This document shows, one piece after another, positions 8,259 through 16,297 of a DNA stretch of 64,000 nucleotides. Under the pieces are notes generated by a model. The model was not told where the DNA came from and made no database searches. It saw only the letters and a list, made by a program, of their open reading frames with translations. The stretch is taken from assembly GCF_001553625.1 (NCBI RefSeq), contig NZ_CP014230.1, positions 1,364,001 to 1,428,000 of the forward strand, written 5' to 3'. Within the stretch, counting starts at the first letter, position 1. Every line of letters begins with the position of its first letter. Both the position numbers and the translations under genes were made by a program. The stretch is from Desulfomicrobium orale DSM 12838 (GTDB lineage: Bacteria > Desulfobacterota > Desulfovibrionia > Desulfovibrionales > Desulfomicrobiaceae).

Positions 8259-10400
8259 ATGGCTATCGATCTGAGTTCATCCATCGCATCTTCCGGTTCT
8301 TCCCAGGGCAGGACCGCGGCTACGCCACGCCCGCAGGCAGGCAAGGACATCAATCTGACCGGGGCGGCCTCTTCCGGCTCCATCCGCTTCACCGGGCTCG
8401 GCTCCGGCTCCGACTTCGACTCCATGATCACCAAACTGATCGAGAAGGAGAAGCTCCGCACCAAGCGGTTACAGATCTGGAGATCCGAGTGGAAAACCAA
8501 GAGTGAGGAATTCGACAAGCTCTCCGCGGCCATGCGGACATTGAACGGTACGCTTCAGGGAATGAACACGCCGGATGAGTTTCTGATCAAGAAGATGGCC
8601 TCATCCAACCCCGGGGCTCTGACCGCCAAGGCTTCCAGCGGAGCGGAAGAAAATTCCCACACCGTGGACATCGTGTCTCTGGCCACCAGCGACATGCATA
8701 TGGGTTCGGCAATTTTTTCCTCGCGGGATGCGGTGATCAGCGGGGGCGGCGCAGGAGTTTTCACCTTCGTTTATGGCGGCAGGCAGGTTTCCGTGGATAT
8801 CGGTCCCGCCACCACGCTGGCCCAGTTTGCCGACCTGATCAATTCCGACCCGGATAACCGCAATCTTGTCCGGGCCGGCGTCATCAACGACGGAAGCGGC
8901 TACCGGCTTCAGATCAGAGGACTGGAGCCGGGCGCGGGCAACGATTTCATCGTGGACGACACATTGACCACCGTACCCAGATTTTCTTCCGGAGACTTCA
9001 TCCGCACCCAGAAAGCGGGCAATGCCCAGCTCAAGGTCGATGGATGGCCGAACTCTCTGACCCCCACGGCGGATGTGCTGAAGGCAACCACCTCGTACAC
9101 GGCGCCCACCGATGCCCTGGGCGCGGGCGGTACATTCAGGTTCGCCTACAACGGAGCGATTCATACGGTGGCGGTCACTGCCGGACAGACCCTTCAGCAG
9201 CTTGCCGACGCCATTACCGCCACCGGTTCCGGGGTGACCGCGTCCACAGCGATTGTGAACGGAAAAGTGGAGCTGACTCTGACCGGCCAGCCCGGCTCGG
9301 CCAACCAGATATCCATCGTCAATTCTCCGGGCACGACTCTGACCGGCATGCAGGCCCACGATTTCAGGCAGGAAACCGGGGCCACGGACGGATACATCGA
9401 GCGCCCCGGCAATACTGTTTCCGATGTCATCACCGGCGTGGAGCTGAACCTGACCAAAGCGGGGGAAAGCGTTACCTTGGCCGCGTCACTTGACAGCGAG
9501 GCGGTCACGGAGCGGGTGCGGACCTTCGTGAAGGAGGTGAACGACGTTCTTGGTCTGATCCGGAATCAGACCAAGGTTACCTCCGTGGGAGAGCGGACTT
9601 CCGGCTCGATTCTGACGGGCAACTACGGCGTGCAGATGATCCAGCAGCGTCTGAAGAGCATCCTGGCTCAGAAGGGCCTGGGCTTCGATTACGATCTGGA
9701 TCCGCTTGTGTCTCTGGCCAGTGTCGGCATCACCACCGACTCTTCGGAAGGCTCGCCCACGTTCGGCCTGCTGACCTTCGACGAGGGCACTTTTGCTTCG
9801 GCTCTGCGCGGCAATCCCGATGCCGTGACCCGGATTTTCAGCGCGGACTATACTCCTTCGGCCAAGGAGATTGTAAACGGCCAGGCCGTGGAAGCCCAGA
9901 GTTTCAGGGTCGAGTCCTTCATTCAGGGCGTGACCCGGCCAGGCGATTTCGACATCAGCTACACGGTTTCCGGCGGGGTCATTGCGGCCGTTCCACCGCC
10001 CACCATCAACGGTCAGCCGGCCAATATCGACGGCAACAAGCTGGTTGCCGCCGGAGGCGGAAATCCGGCCAGGGGCCTGTCCATCGAGGTCGTCAGACTT
10101 GTGGACGGCTCCTATTCCGGGCAGGCGCATCTCAAGGCCGGAAAAGCCGAGGAACTGTCCCAGGAGCTGAAGAAGCTGACAGACCCTCTGGCCGGACCTC
10201 TGGAAATATTGAAAGACAACTATCAGGACATCATGGACGCCATTGACAGCAAGATCGCCTATGAAGAACGGCGTCTGAGTCTGCTCGAAAAAAACATGCG
10301 TCAGCGTTTCGCCAATCTCGAAGCGCTGCTCGGCAAATACGACAAGATTTCCTCCCAGCTCAAATCGCAGATAGGCAGCCTGGGCGGCGGTTCAAAATAA
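8259..10400 (+). CDS. fliD: Flagellar filament capping protein FliD
   Basis: 713 residues, longer than the 450-500 of enteric FliD. The FliD N-terminal domain starts near residue 45 with FTGLGSGSDFDSMITKLIEKEKLRTKRLQ. Two hook-IN-like beta modules follow around 130-200 and 290-380 (NSDPDNRNLVRAGVINDGSGYRLQI is one). The C-terminal domain includes SVGITTDSSEGSPTFGLLTFDE and ends in a coiled coil (MDAIDSKIAYEERRLSLLEKNMRQRF). FliD caps the filament and folds incoming flagellin. ATG 8259 is used: it begins MAIDLSSSIASS; in-frame codons upstream read through the promoter. Confidence 0.92.
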   Translation: MAIDLSSSIASSGSSQGRTAATPRPQAGKDINLTGAASSGSIRFTGLGSGSDFDSMITKLIEKEKLRTKRLQIWRSEWKTKSEEFDKLSAAMRTLNGTLQGMNTPDEFLIKKMASSNPGALTAKASSGAEENSHTVDIVSLATSDMHMGSAIFSSRDAVISGGGAGVFTFVYGGRQVSVDIGPATTLAQFADLINSDPDNRNLVRAGVINDGSGYRLQIRGLEPGAGNDFIVDDTLTTVPRFSSGDFIRTQKAGNAQLKVDGWPNSLTPTADVLKATTSYTAPTDALGAGGTFRFAYNGAIHTVAVTAGQTLQQLADAITATGSGVTASTAIVNGKVELTLTGQPGSANQISIVNSPGTTLTGMQAHDFRQETGATDGYIERPGNTVSDVITGVELNLTKAGESVTLAASLDSEAVTERVRTFVKEVNDVLGLIRNQTKVTSVGERTSGSILTGNYGVQMIQQRLKSILAQKGLGFDYDLDPLVSLASVGITTDSSEGSPTFGLLTFDEGTFASALRGNPDAVTRIFSADYTPSAKEIVNGQAVEAQSFRVESFIQGVTRPGDFDISYTVSGGVIAAVPPPTINGQPANIDGNKLVAAGGGNPARGLSIEVVRLVDGSYSGQAHLKAGKAEELSQELKKLTDPLAGPLEILKDNYQDIMDAIDSKIAYEERRLSLLEKNMRQRFANLEALLGKYDKISSQLKSQIGSLGGGSK

Positions 10401-10412
10401 CGGGAGACCAAA

Positions 10413-10820
10413 ATGCACAAAGCGGCCAGCGCCTATATGCAGACGCACGTGACCACCACCACTCCGGGGCATCTGGTGGTCATGCTTTACGATGGAGCCA
10501 TCTCCTTTCTGGAGCAGGCCAAAGTCCGGATGCAGGAGAAGAACTACGCCCAGAAGGGTATCCTCATTTCCCAGGCCCTGGATATCATCGCCGAGCTCGA
10601 CGGCTCTCTGAACACGGAAAAAGGCGGCGACATCGCCCGGAACCTGCACAGTCTGTATGCATACTGTAACTCCCGCCTGCTTCTGGCCAACCTGCGGATG
10701 GAAACAGAGCCCATTGACGAGGTCATAGGCATTCTGTCTTCCTTCCGGTCCGCTTTCGCCGAGATATCCAGAGTCCCGCCGCATCCGGCGTCCAGGGCCG
10801 CCGTGCAGTACGCACGCTAG
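10413..10820 (+). CDS. fliS: Flagellin export chaperone FliS
   Basis: 135 residues, mostly alpha-helical. Typical features are the N-terminal AASAYMQTHVTTTTPGHLVVMLYDGAISFLEQA and later AYCNSRLLLANLRME. FliS binds the flagellin C-terminus in the cytosol and prevents early polymerisation. It starts 12 bases after fliD, so it should share the sigma-54 promoter. The last ~15 residues are Pro/Ala-rich and look unstructured. Confidence 0.93.
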   Translation: MHKAASAYMQTHVTTTTPGHLVVMLYDGAISFLEQAKVRMQEKNYAQKGILISQALDIIAELDGSLNTEKGGDIARNLHSLYAYCNSRLLLANLRMETEPIDEVIGILSSFRSAFAEISRVPPHPASRAAVQYAR

Positions 10821-10849
10821 GGCGGGGCTTTTCCCCGGAGACGGTTTTC

Positions 10850-12727
10850 ATGTGCGGTATCGCCGGCTTTTTTCATCCCAGCCATATTCCTTCCGATCCG
10901 GGCGTGCTGCGCGCCATGGCCGGAAGTATCGCCCATCGCGGGCCGGATCACGAAGGCCTGTATCAGGACAGCTACTGCGCCCTGGCTTCCAGACGGCTGG
11001 CCATTATCGATCTGCCCGGCGGCAATCAGCCTGTCATTCATCCCGAAACGGGTGCGGTGCTTGTCTTTAACGGTGAGATCTACAATTTCCGGGAGCTGCG
11101 CGCGGAACTGGCGTCTCTGGGACATGTCTTCCAGACCCGCTCCGATTCCGAAATTCTGCTGGCCGCCTATACGCAGTGGGGCGAGGACTGTCCTTCCCGG
11201 CTGGTCGGGATGTTCGCCTTCACCGTCTGGGAGCCCCGCGACCGGCGGCTTTTTCTGGCCAGAGACAGGATGGGCAAGAAGCCGCTTTTCTACACGGTTC
11301 TGCCTGACGAAACCCTGGTCTTCGCATCGGAAATAAAGGCGCTTCTGAGATTTCCCGGCGTCGCGCGGCGGTTTAACCCCGTGGCCATGGACCGCCTTCT
11401 GGACTACGGATTCAATCTCGCTCCATCCACATTCTTCGAGTCCATATTCCAGGTCATGCCCGGCTCCAGCCTGCTCTGCACGGGGAACACGCGCCGGGAG
11501 CGGATTTACTGGCGGCTGCCCGAGGAAACGGCGGCCCTGTCCGAAGACGAAGCGGCGGACGGCCTGCGCCACCATTTGACCGAGGCCGTACGCGCCCGGC
11601 TGGCGGCGGACGTGCCCGTGGCGTCGTATTTGAGCGGCGGCATCGATTCCAGTGCCGTGACGGGACTGTACGCCCGGCTGTCGGGGACGCCCGTGCACAC
11701 CCTGTCCATCACCTTCGAGGACGCCGGGTATGATGAGCGCCATTTCGCCCGGCTGGTTTCGGACCGGTTCGGTACAAGGCATCAGGAGTTCGCCTGCTCC
11801 ATCGGGGAGCACGAGCTGGAAAATCTGGTCTGGTATCTGGAAACGCCGCTGGTCACCCTGCTCAATCTGCCCCTTTATCTGCTCTCCCGCCAGATTCGGA
11901 GCATGGGCTTCAAGGTGGTGCTGTCCGGGGACGGTGCCGATGAAATCCTCGGCGGGTACGACTATTTCAAACTTCTGAAGCTCATGGCCTTTATCGGCCG
12001 GAAGGAGACACCGGGCCGGGCCGATCTTCTGCGCCGGGTCTTCCCGGCCCTGTCTTCGCCGGTTCAGGCCTGGGCGCAGTACCGGACGCTCAAATCCTAC
12101 CCCGTGACGCATCCGGCCCTGCCCTATCGTTTTCAGGTCTTCCAGTTCAAAGACCAGCTCCTTGCTCCGCTCTTCCACGAGCGTCTGACCTCCCGCCGGG
12201 GAGAGCGTCTGGGCGAACTGCCCGCTGTCCCTAAATCCGCTCCGATTCTCAATCAGGCGCTTCTTTTCGAAGCCCGCATGCGCCTGCCCAACCTGACCCT
12301 GACCCTGGCCGACGCCATGAGCATGGCCAACTCCGTGGAATTGCGTTCACCGTTCATGGATCACCGGCTGGTGGAATATGTTTTTTCCCTCCCGGCCCAT
12401 TACAAGATGCGCGGACTGAATGAAAAATTCCTGCTCAAGAAAAGCATGCGCGGCGTGTTGCCGGGGACCATCTGGCAGCGCCGCAAACAGCCTCTCGCTC
12501 CGCCATCCAAATGGTTCGTCCGGCGTTTCCGTACTGCGGTGGGGGATGTGCTCTCCGCCCGGACCGTGCGCGAAAAGGGCTATTTCCGGCCGGAATTCAT
12601 CGACCACATGCTGCGGGAGTTCGACGCGGACAGTCCCATGGATTACAGCGGCGTACTCATCGTGGCCTTTTTTCTGCATCTTTTCGATGATCTCTTTCTG
12701 CGGCCCGGAAGGGGCCTTGGTTGCTAA
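10850..12727 (+). CDS. asnB: Asparagine synthase (glutamine-hydrolysing)-type amidotransferase
   Basis: 625 residues. The N-terminal class II glutamine amidotransferase domain starts MCGIAGFF, so Cys2 is the nucleophile after Met removal, and has IAHRGPD and LVFNGEIYNF. The C-terminal synthetase domain carries the PP-loop YLSGGIDSSAV and VVLSGDGADEILGGYDYF. By family it transfers glutamine-derived ammonia to an adenylated carboxylate, classically aspartate. It begins 29 bases after fliS with no terminator between, which hints at co-expression with filament genes; homologues in polysaccharide clusters amidate sugars. Length also fits exosortase-associated amidotransferases, so the substrate is open. 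Confidence 0.85.
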   Translation: MCGIAGFFHPSHIPSDPGVLRAMAGSIAHRGPDHEGLYQDSYCALASRRLAIIDLPGGNQPVIHPETGAVLVFNGEIYNFRELRAELASLGHVFQTRSDSEILLAAYTQWGEDCPSRLVGMFAFTVWEPRDRRLFLARDRMGKKPLFYTVLPDETLVFASEIKALLRFPGVARRFNPVAMDRLLDYGFNLAPSTFFESIFQVMPGSSLLCTGNTRRERIYWRLPEETAALSEDEAADGLRHHLTEAVRARLAADVPVASYLSGGIDSSAVTGLYARLSGTPVHTLSITFEDAGYDERHFARLVSDRFGTRHQEFACSIGEHELENLVWYLETPLVTLLNLPLYLLSRQIRSMGFKVVLSGDGADEILGGYDYFKLLKLMAFIGRKETPGRADLLRRVFPALSSPVQAWAQYRTLKSYPVTHPALPYRFQVFQFKDQLLAPLFHERLTSRRGERLGELPAVPKSAPILNQALLFEARMRLPNLTLTLADAMSMANSVELRSPFMDHRLVEYVFSLPAHYKMRGLNEKFLLKKSMRGVLPGTIWQRRKQPLAPPSKWFVRRFRTAVGDVLSARTVREKGYFRPEFIDHMLREFDADSPMDYSGVLIVAFFLHLFDDLFLRPGRGLGC

Positions 12728-12778
12728 TCGGAGCGGGAGCGGGTATCGGTTGCGCCCAAGAAGGAGACAGCCTGTACC

Positions 12779-13702
12779 ATGAAAATCACCTGCCCCCAAT
12801 GCGGTTTTGCCCGCACTGTCGACGACGAGATTCTGCCCCCCAGGGCAGTCATGGCTACATGTCCCAAATGTGCCCACCGGTTCAAATTCCGGGACCGTCC
12901 TCCACAGTCTGAGCCCGCAGCGGATCCAAACCTTCAGGAAGAAACGTCTGAACTGCAGACGCAGACGGTTTCGCCGTCTGCGGAGGCTGCTCCCGGCCCC
13001 CGGCCCGTGCCGCAGCCTGAACCCGCTGCGGAAGAAGACCTGTGGGAAAATCTGGAAGCACTGAGCGAGGGTCAGGAAGACGCCCACCAGGATCATGAGC
13101 CGGAAGCCTCGACGCCGCCCGCGTGGGAGAAGAGCGGGGCGGCTCCGGTCCAGGCTTTTGCCCAGACGGTTCTGGACGTCCTGTCCGACCCCCGGCGTTT
13201 CTTCTCCTCCATGCTTATCCGCCGGGAGCTGCTGAAGCCCCTGCTTTTCTTGCTGCTTATCGTCGAGGCTGTGGCGCTGTCCCGGGTTGTCTGGCAGATG
13301 CTGGATATTCTGCCTCCCGGAGTGATGATGGACGGGTTCGGCCAGAACACGCAGGCGGTTCTGGCTCTCATCGTGTACCCGTTGCAGGCGGCCGTGGCGT
13401 TTTTTCTGGATGTGGGCGTAAACCATCTGCTGCTGCGGGTGTTCAATGCCGACTCCAAGGGTTTTTCAGGCACCTTCCGGGCGGCAGCTTACAGCTCAGT
13501 GCCCCTGCTTTTTCTGGTCGTGCCTTACATTGGTCTGCCCATCGGGTTGATCGGGTTCATGGTCTACAAGTTCTTCGGTTTCAAATACGTTCACCGGGCG
13601 GGCACGCAACAGGTTCTCGCGGTGCTGACCATCCCCATACTGCTGGGGCTGATCGGCCTTGTGCTCATGATTCTTCTGTTCAGAAACACTCCGGTGGTCT
13701 GA
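12779..13702 (+). CDS. MJ0042-type zinc-ribbon, Yip1-like membrane protein
   Basis: 307 residues. The N-terminal zinc ribbon (about 1-40) has CPQCGF and CPKCAHRFKF, two CXXC pairs typical of MJ0042 domains. An acidic Pro/Glu/Gln-rich linker follows (about 45-115). The C-terminal half (about 140-305) has five hydrophobic segments with FRAAAYSSVPLLFLVVPYIGLPIG, resembling Yip1-family membrane proteins. Function unknown. It lies 51 bases after the amidotransferase gene and 52 before ahbC, all on the same strand. Nothing in the sequence links it firmly to either neighbour. Confidence 0.75.
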   Translation: MKITCPQCGFARTVDDEILPPRAVMATCPKCAHRFKFRDRPPQSEPAADPNLQEETSELQTQTVSPSAEAAPGPRPVPQPEPAAEEDLWENLEALSEGQEDAHQDHEPEASTPPAWEKSGAAPVQAFAQTVLDVLSDPRRFFSSMLIRRELLKPLLFLLLIVEAVALSRVVWQMLDILPPGVMMDGFGQNTQAVLALIVYPLQAAVAFFLDVGVNHLLLRVFNADSKGFSGTFRAAAYSSVPLLFLVVPYIGLPIGLIGFMVYKFFGFKYVHRAGTQQVLAVLTIPILLGLIGLVLMILLFRNTPVV

Positions 13703-13726
13703 CGGCGGGTCTGCCCCTTCAACCAG

Positions 13727-13744
13727 GTGAACCTGCGGGTTCAC
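13727..13744 (+). repeat. Short perfect inverted repeat before ahbC
   Basis: GTGAACC (13727-13733) and GGTTCAC (13738-13744) flank TGCG. The hairpin ends one base before the likely ribosome binding site GCGAGG of ahbC and may influence its translation or bind a regulator. No U-run follows, so it is not a terminator. Confidence 0.4.
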
Positions 13745-13754
13745 GCGAGGTATC

Positions 13755-14948
13755 ATGATCGGCATTTCGAAACTTTACTGCGGCACGGTGGAACCCTCCG
13801 ACGCCTTGCGCTACGGCCGTCATTCCGGCAAACTGCCGTCCCACCTGCTGCAATTCGCCAAGGATAAGAAACCCGTTGTGGTCTGGAACATGACCCAGCG
13901 ATGTAATCTCAAGTGCGTCCACTGTTACGCGCACGCCGTGGAGCCGAGCAGGCACAAGGATCCCATTTCCACAGACCAGGCCAAGGCCATTATCGACGAT
14001 CTGGCGGCCTTCGGCGCGCCGGTCATGCTTTTTTCCGGCGGTGAACCCCTGGTTCGCGAAGATCTGGTCGAACTGGCCAAGTACGCCACATCCAAGGGCA
14101 TGCGGGCCGTCATCTCCACCAACGGGACGCTGATCACCAAGGCCAAGGCCAGGGAACTCAAGGATGTGGGGCTCTCTTATGTGGGCATATCCCTGGACGG
14201 AGCCGAGGAAGTGCACGACCGTTTCCGCGCCGTGCCCGGCTCGTACAAAATGGCGCTCAAGGGCGTGGAGAACTGTCAGGCCGAGGGCCTCAAGGTGGGT
14301 CTTCGCTTCACCATCAACAAGCGCAATGCGGCGGAAATTCCGCACCTTTTCGACCTCATCGAGGCCATGGAAGTGCCTCGCATCTGTTTCTACCATCTGG
14401 TCTATTCCGGGCGCGGATCGGAGCTGATCAAGGAAGATCTGGATCATGCCGAGACGCGGGCCGTGGTGGACCTGATCATGGACCGCACCCGTGCCCTGCA
14501 CGACAAGGGCCTGCCCAAGGAAGTGCTGACCGTCGACAACCACGCCGACGGCCCTTACGTTTATTACCGGCTGCTGAAGGAAGACCCGGAGCGCGCCGCC
14601 GAGGTCATGGAGCTGCTCAGGATGAACGAAGGCAATTCCTCGGGCCGGGGCATCGGTTGCATTTCCTGGGACGGTTCCGTGCATGCCGACCAGTTCATGC
14701 GCCATATCACCTTCGGCAATGTCCTGGAGCGCCCCTTCTCGGAAATCTGGACCGACCGGAACATCGAACTGCTGCACAAGCTGAAGGACAAGCGTCCGCA
14801 TGTGAAGGGCCGCTGTGCCGCGTGCCGCTTTCTGAACATCTGCGGCGGCAATTTCCGCGCCCGCGCCGAGGCCTATTACGACGATTTCTGGGCTCAGGAC
14901 CCGGCCTGTTATCTGACGGACGAGGAGATCACGGGCGAGCCCCTGTGA
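13755..14948 (+). CDS. ahbC: 12,18-didecarboxysiroheme deacetylase AhbC (radical SAM)
   Basis: 397 residues. The N-terminus MIGISKLYCGTVEPSDALRYG is characteristic of AhbC, as I remember the Desulfovibrio protein. The radical SAM motif is CNLKCVHC (Cys50, Cys54, Cys57), followed by FSGGEPLVREDL. A C-terminal SPASM-like cysteine set (GCISWDGSVHADQF, GRCAACRFLNICGG, DPAC) should bind an auxiliary Fe-S cluster. The enzyme removes acetate side chains from didecarboxysiroheme on the way to heme b in sulfate reducers and archaea. The other pathway genes (ahbA, ahbB, ahbD) are not in the window. AhbD is the main alternative. Confidence 0.85.
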   Translation: MIGISKLYCGTVEPSDALRYGRHSGKLPSHLLQFAKDKKPVVVWNMTQRCNLKCVHCYAHAVEPSRHKDPISTDQAKAIIDDLAAFGAPVMLFSGGEPLVREDLVELAKYATSKGMRAVISTNGTLITKAKARELKDVGLSYVGISLDGAEEVHDRFRAVPGSYKMALKGVENCQAEGLKVGLRFTINKRNAAEIPHLFDLIEAMEVPRICFYHLVYSGRGSELIKEDLDHAETRAVVDLIMDRTRALHDKGLPKEVLTVDNHADGPYVYYRLLKEDPERAAEVMELLRMNEGNSSGRGIGCISWDGSVHADQFMRHITFGNVLERPFSEIWTDRNIELLHKLKDKRPHVKGRCAACRFLNICGGNFRARAEAYYDDFWAQDPACYLTDEEITGEPL

Positions 14949-14955
14949 ATGTTTC

Positions 14956-15005
14956 GCGGGGCTTTTCCCGCATTCCACCGGGGATGCTTCCCGTCCCCTT
15001 TTTCT
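14956..15005 (+). terminator. Possible terminator after ahbC
   Basis: Two small hairpins, GCGGG/CCCGC at 14956-14971 and GGGGA/TCCCC at 14980-14998, are followed by a T-rich tail. The 128-base gap to the next start otherwise shows nothing. If real, the downstream lipid operon needs its own promoter, which I could not identify. Confidence 0.45.
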
Positions 15006-15076
15006 TTTACGGACCGGCCGATGAGCGCATTGAGCATGAGACAGAATCCGGACGCAGGCGCGCGTCTTTCGCGGTC

Positions 15077-16297
15077 ATGAACCGCGTGGCCATTACCGGT
15101 ATCGGCGTTATCTCCACTCTGGGCAACGACACGGATACGGTGTCCCGGGCTCTGTACCGGGGACGGTCCGGCATTGTCAGCGACCCCGAGCGGCTTCGGC
15201 GCGGTTTTTCTTCTTCCCTCACCGGCGTCGTCAAAGATTTTGATCCTTCCGCCTGGCTGAACCGCAAGCAGCTGAAGACCATGCCGGATTTCGCCGTCAT
15301 GGCCTATGCCGCTTCCATGGAGGCCGTCAGAATTTCCGGACTGGATCCCGATGACCTGCGCGATGACCGTACCGGTCTGGTTTTCGGTTCCGATTCCAGC
15401 TGTCTGGCCGCCCTCGAACAGGTGGAACTGCTTAGGGAGCGCGGGGAAACGGCGCTCATCGGCAGCGGGCTGGTTTTTCGCTCCATGACTTCCTGCGTGA
15501 CCATGAATCTGAATACGCTGCTCGGCACCCGCGGAGCGTGCTGGACCATCAGTTCGGCCTGTTCCAGCGGCGGGCACGCCGTGGGCCAGGCGGCGGATCT
15601 CATCGCTTTGGGCCGCCAGGACCGGGTTCTCTGCGGCGGGGCGCAGGAGATCAACTGGGAGTCCATGTGCAGTTTCGACGGGCTGGGCGCGTTCTCGGCC
15701 CGGCTGGATCAGCCCGAGGCGGCCAGTCGTCCCTTTGACCGGGCGCGTGACGGACTGGTGCCGAGCGGCGGGGCGGCCGCAGTGCTGCTCGAAAATTACG
15801 ATCTGGCCCGCAGGCGGGGAGCGCGTATTCTGGGAGAAGTGGCCGGGTACGGCTTTTCCTCCGATGGCGAGAGCCTGTCCGTACCCAGCCGGGGCGGTCT
15901 GGCCCGGGCCATGACCGCTGCGTTGCACGCGGCCGGGCTGACCCCGGACCGGATCGATTATATCTGCGCCCACGCCACCTCCACGCCCGCCGGAGACCGG
16001 GCCGAGGCTGAAAACATCCTCGATGTGTTCGGACCAGCCAAGCCTTGCGTCTCTTCCACCAAATCCATGACCGGGCACGAGCTGTGGATGTCCGGGGCCT
16101 CGCAGGTGGTGTACGCCACCCTCATGGCCAGGGACGGCTTCATCGCCCCCAGCATCAACTTCGAGGAACCGGACGAAATTTCGGCCGGCCTGAATATCGC
16201 GGCTTCGGTCATCGACCGTCCGCCGCGCACGGTGCTGTGCAACGCGGCGGGTTTCGGCGGCACCAATTCCTGCCTCGCACTGCGGTTTGGGACATGA
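15077..16297 (+). CDS. FabB-like beta-ketoacyl-ACP synthase of accessory acyl operon
   Basis: 406 residues. It aligns by eye with KAS I: Cys162 in SSACSSGGH, His299 in CAHATSTPAGD, His334 in KSMTGHELWMSGAS, and C-terminal AAGFGGTNSCLALRF, so the Cys-His-His triad is complete and the positions nearly equal those of FabB (163, 298, 333). GHELW replaces the usual GHSLG. It should condense malonyl-ACP with an acyl chain. No strong Shine-Dalgarno precedes ATG 15077, but MNRVAITGIGVIS is the normal KAS start. The stop overlaps the next ATG by 4 bases. Confidence 0.9.
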   Translation: MNRVAITGIGVISTLGNDTDTVSRALYRGRSGIVSDPERLRRGFSSSLTGVVKDFDPSAWLNRKQLKTMPDFAVMAYAASMEAVRISGLDPDDLRDDRTGLVFGSDSSCLAALEQVELLRERGETALIGSGLVFRSMTSCVTMNLNTLLGTRGACWTISSACSSGGHAVGQAADLIALGRQDRVLCGGAQEINWESMCSFDGLGAFSARLDQPEAASRPFDRARDGLVPSGGAAAVLLENYDLARRRGARILGEVAGYGFSSDGESLSVPSRGGLARAMTAALHAAGLTPDRIDYICAHATSTPAGDRAEAENILDVFGPAKPCVSSTKSMTGHELWMSGASQVVYATLMARDGFIAPSINFEEPDEISAGLNIAASVIDRPPRTVLCNAAGFGGTNSCLALRFGT

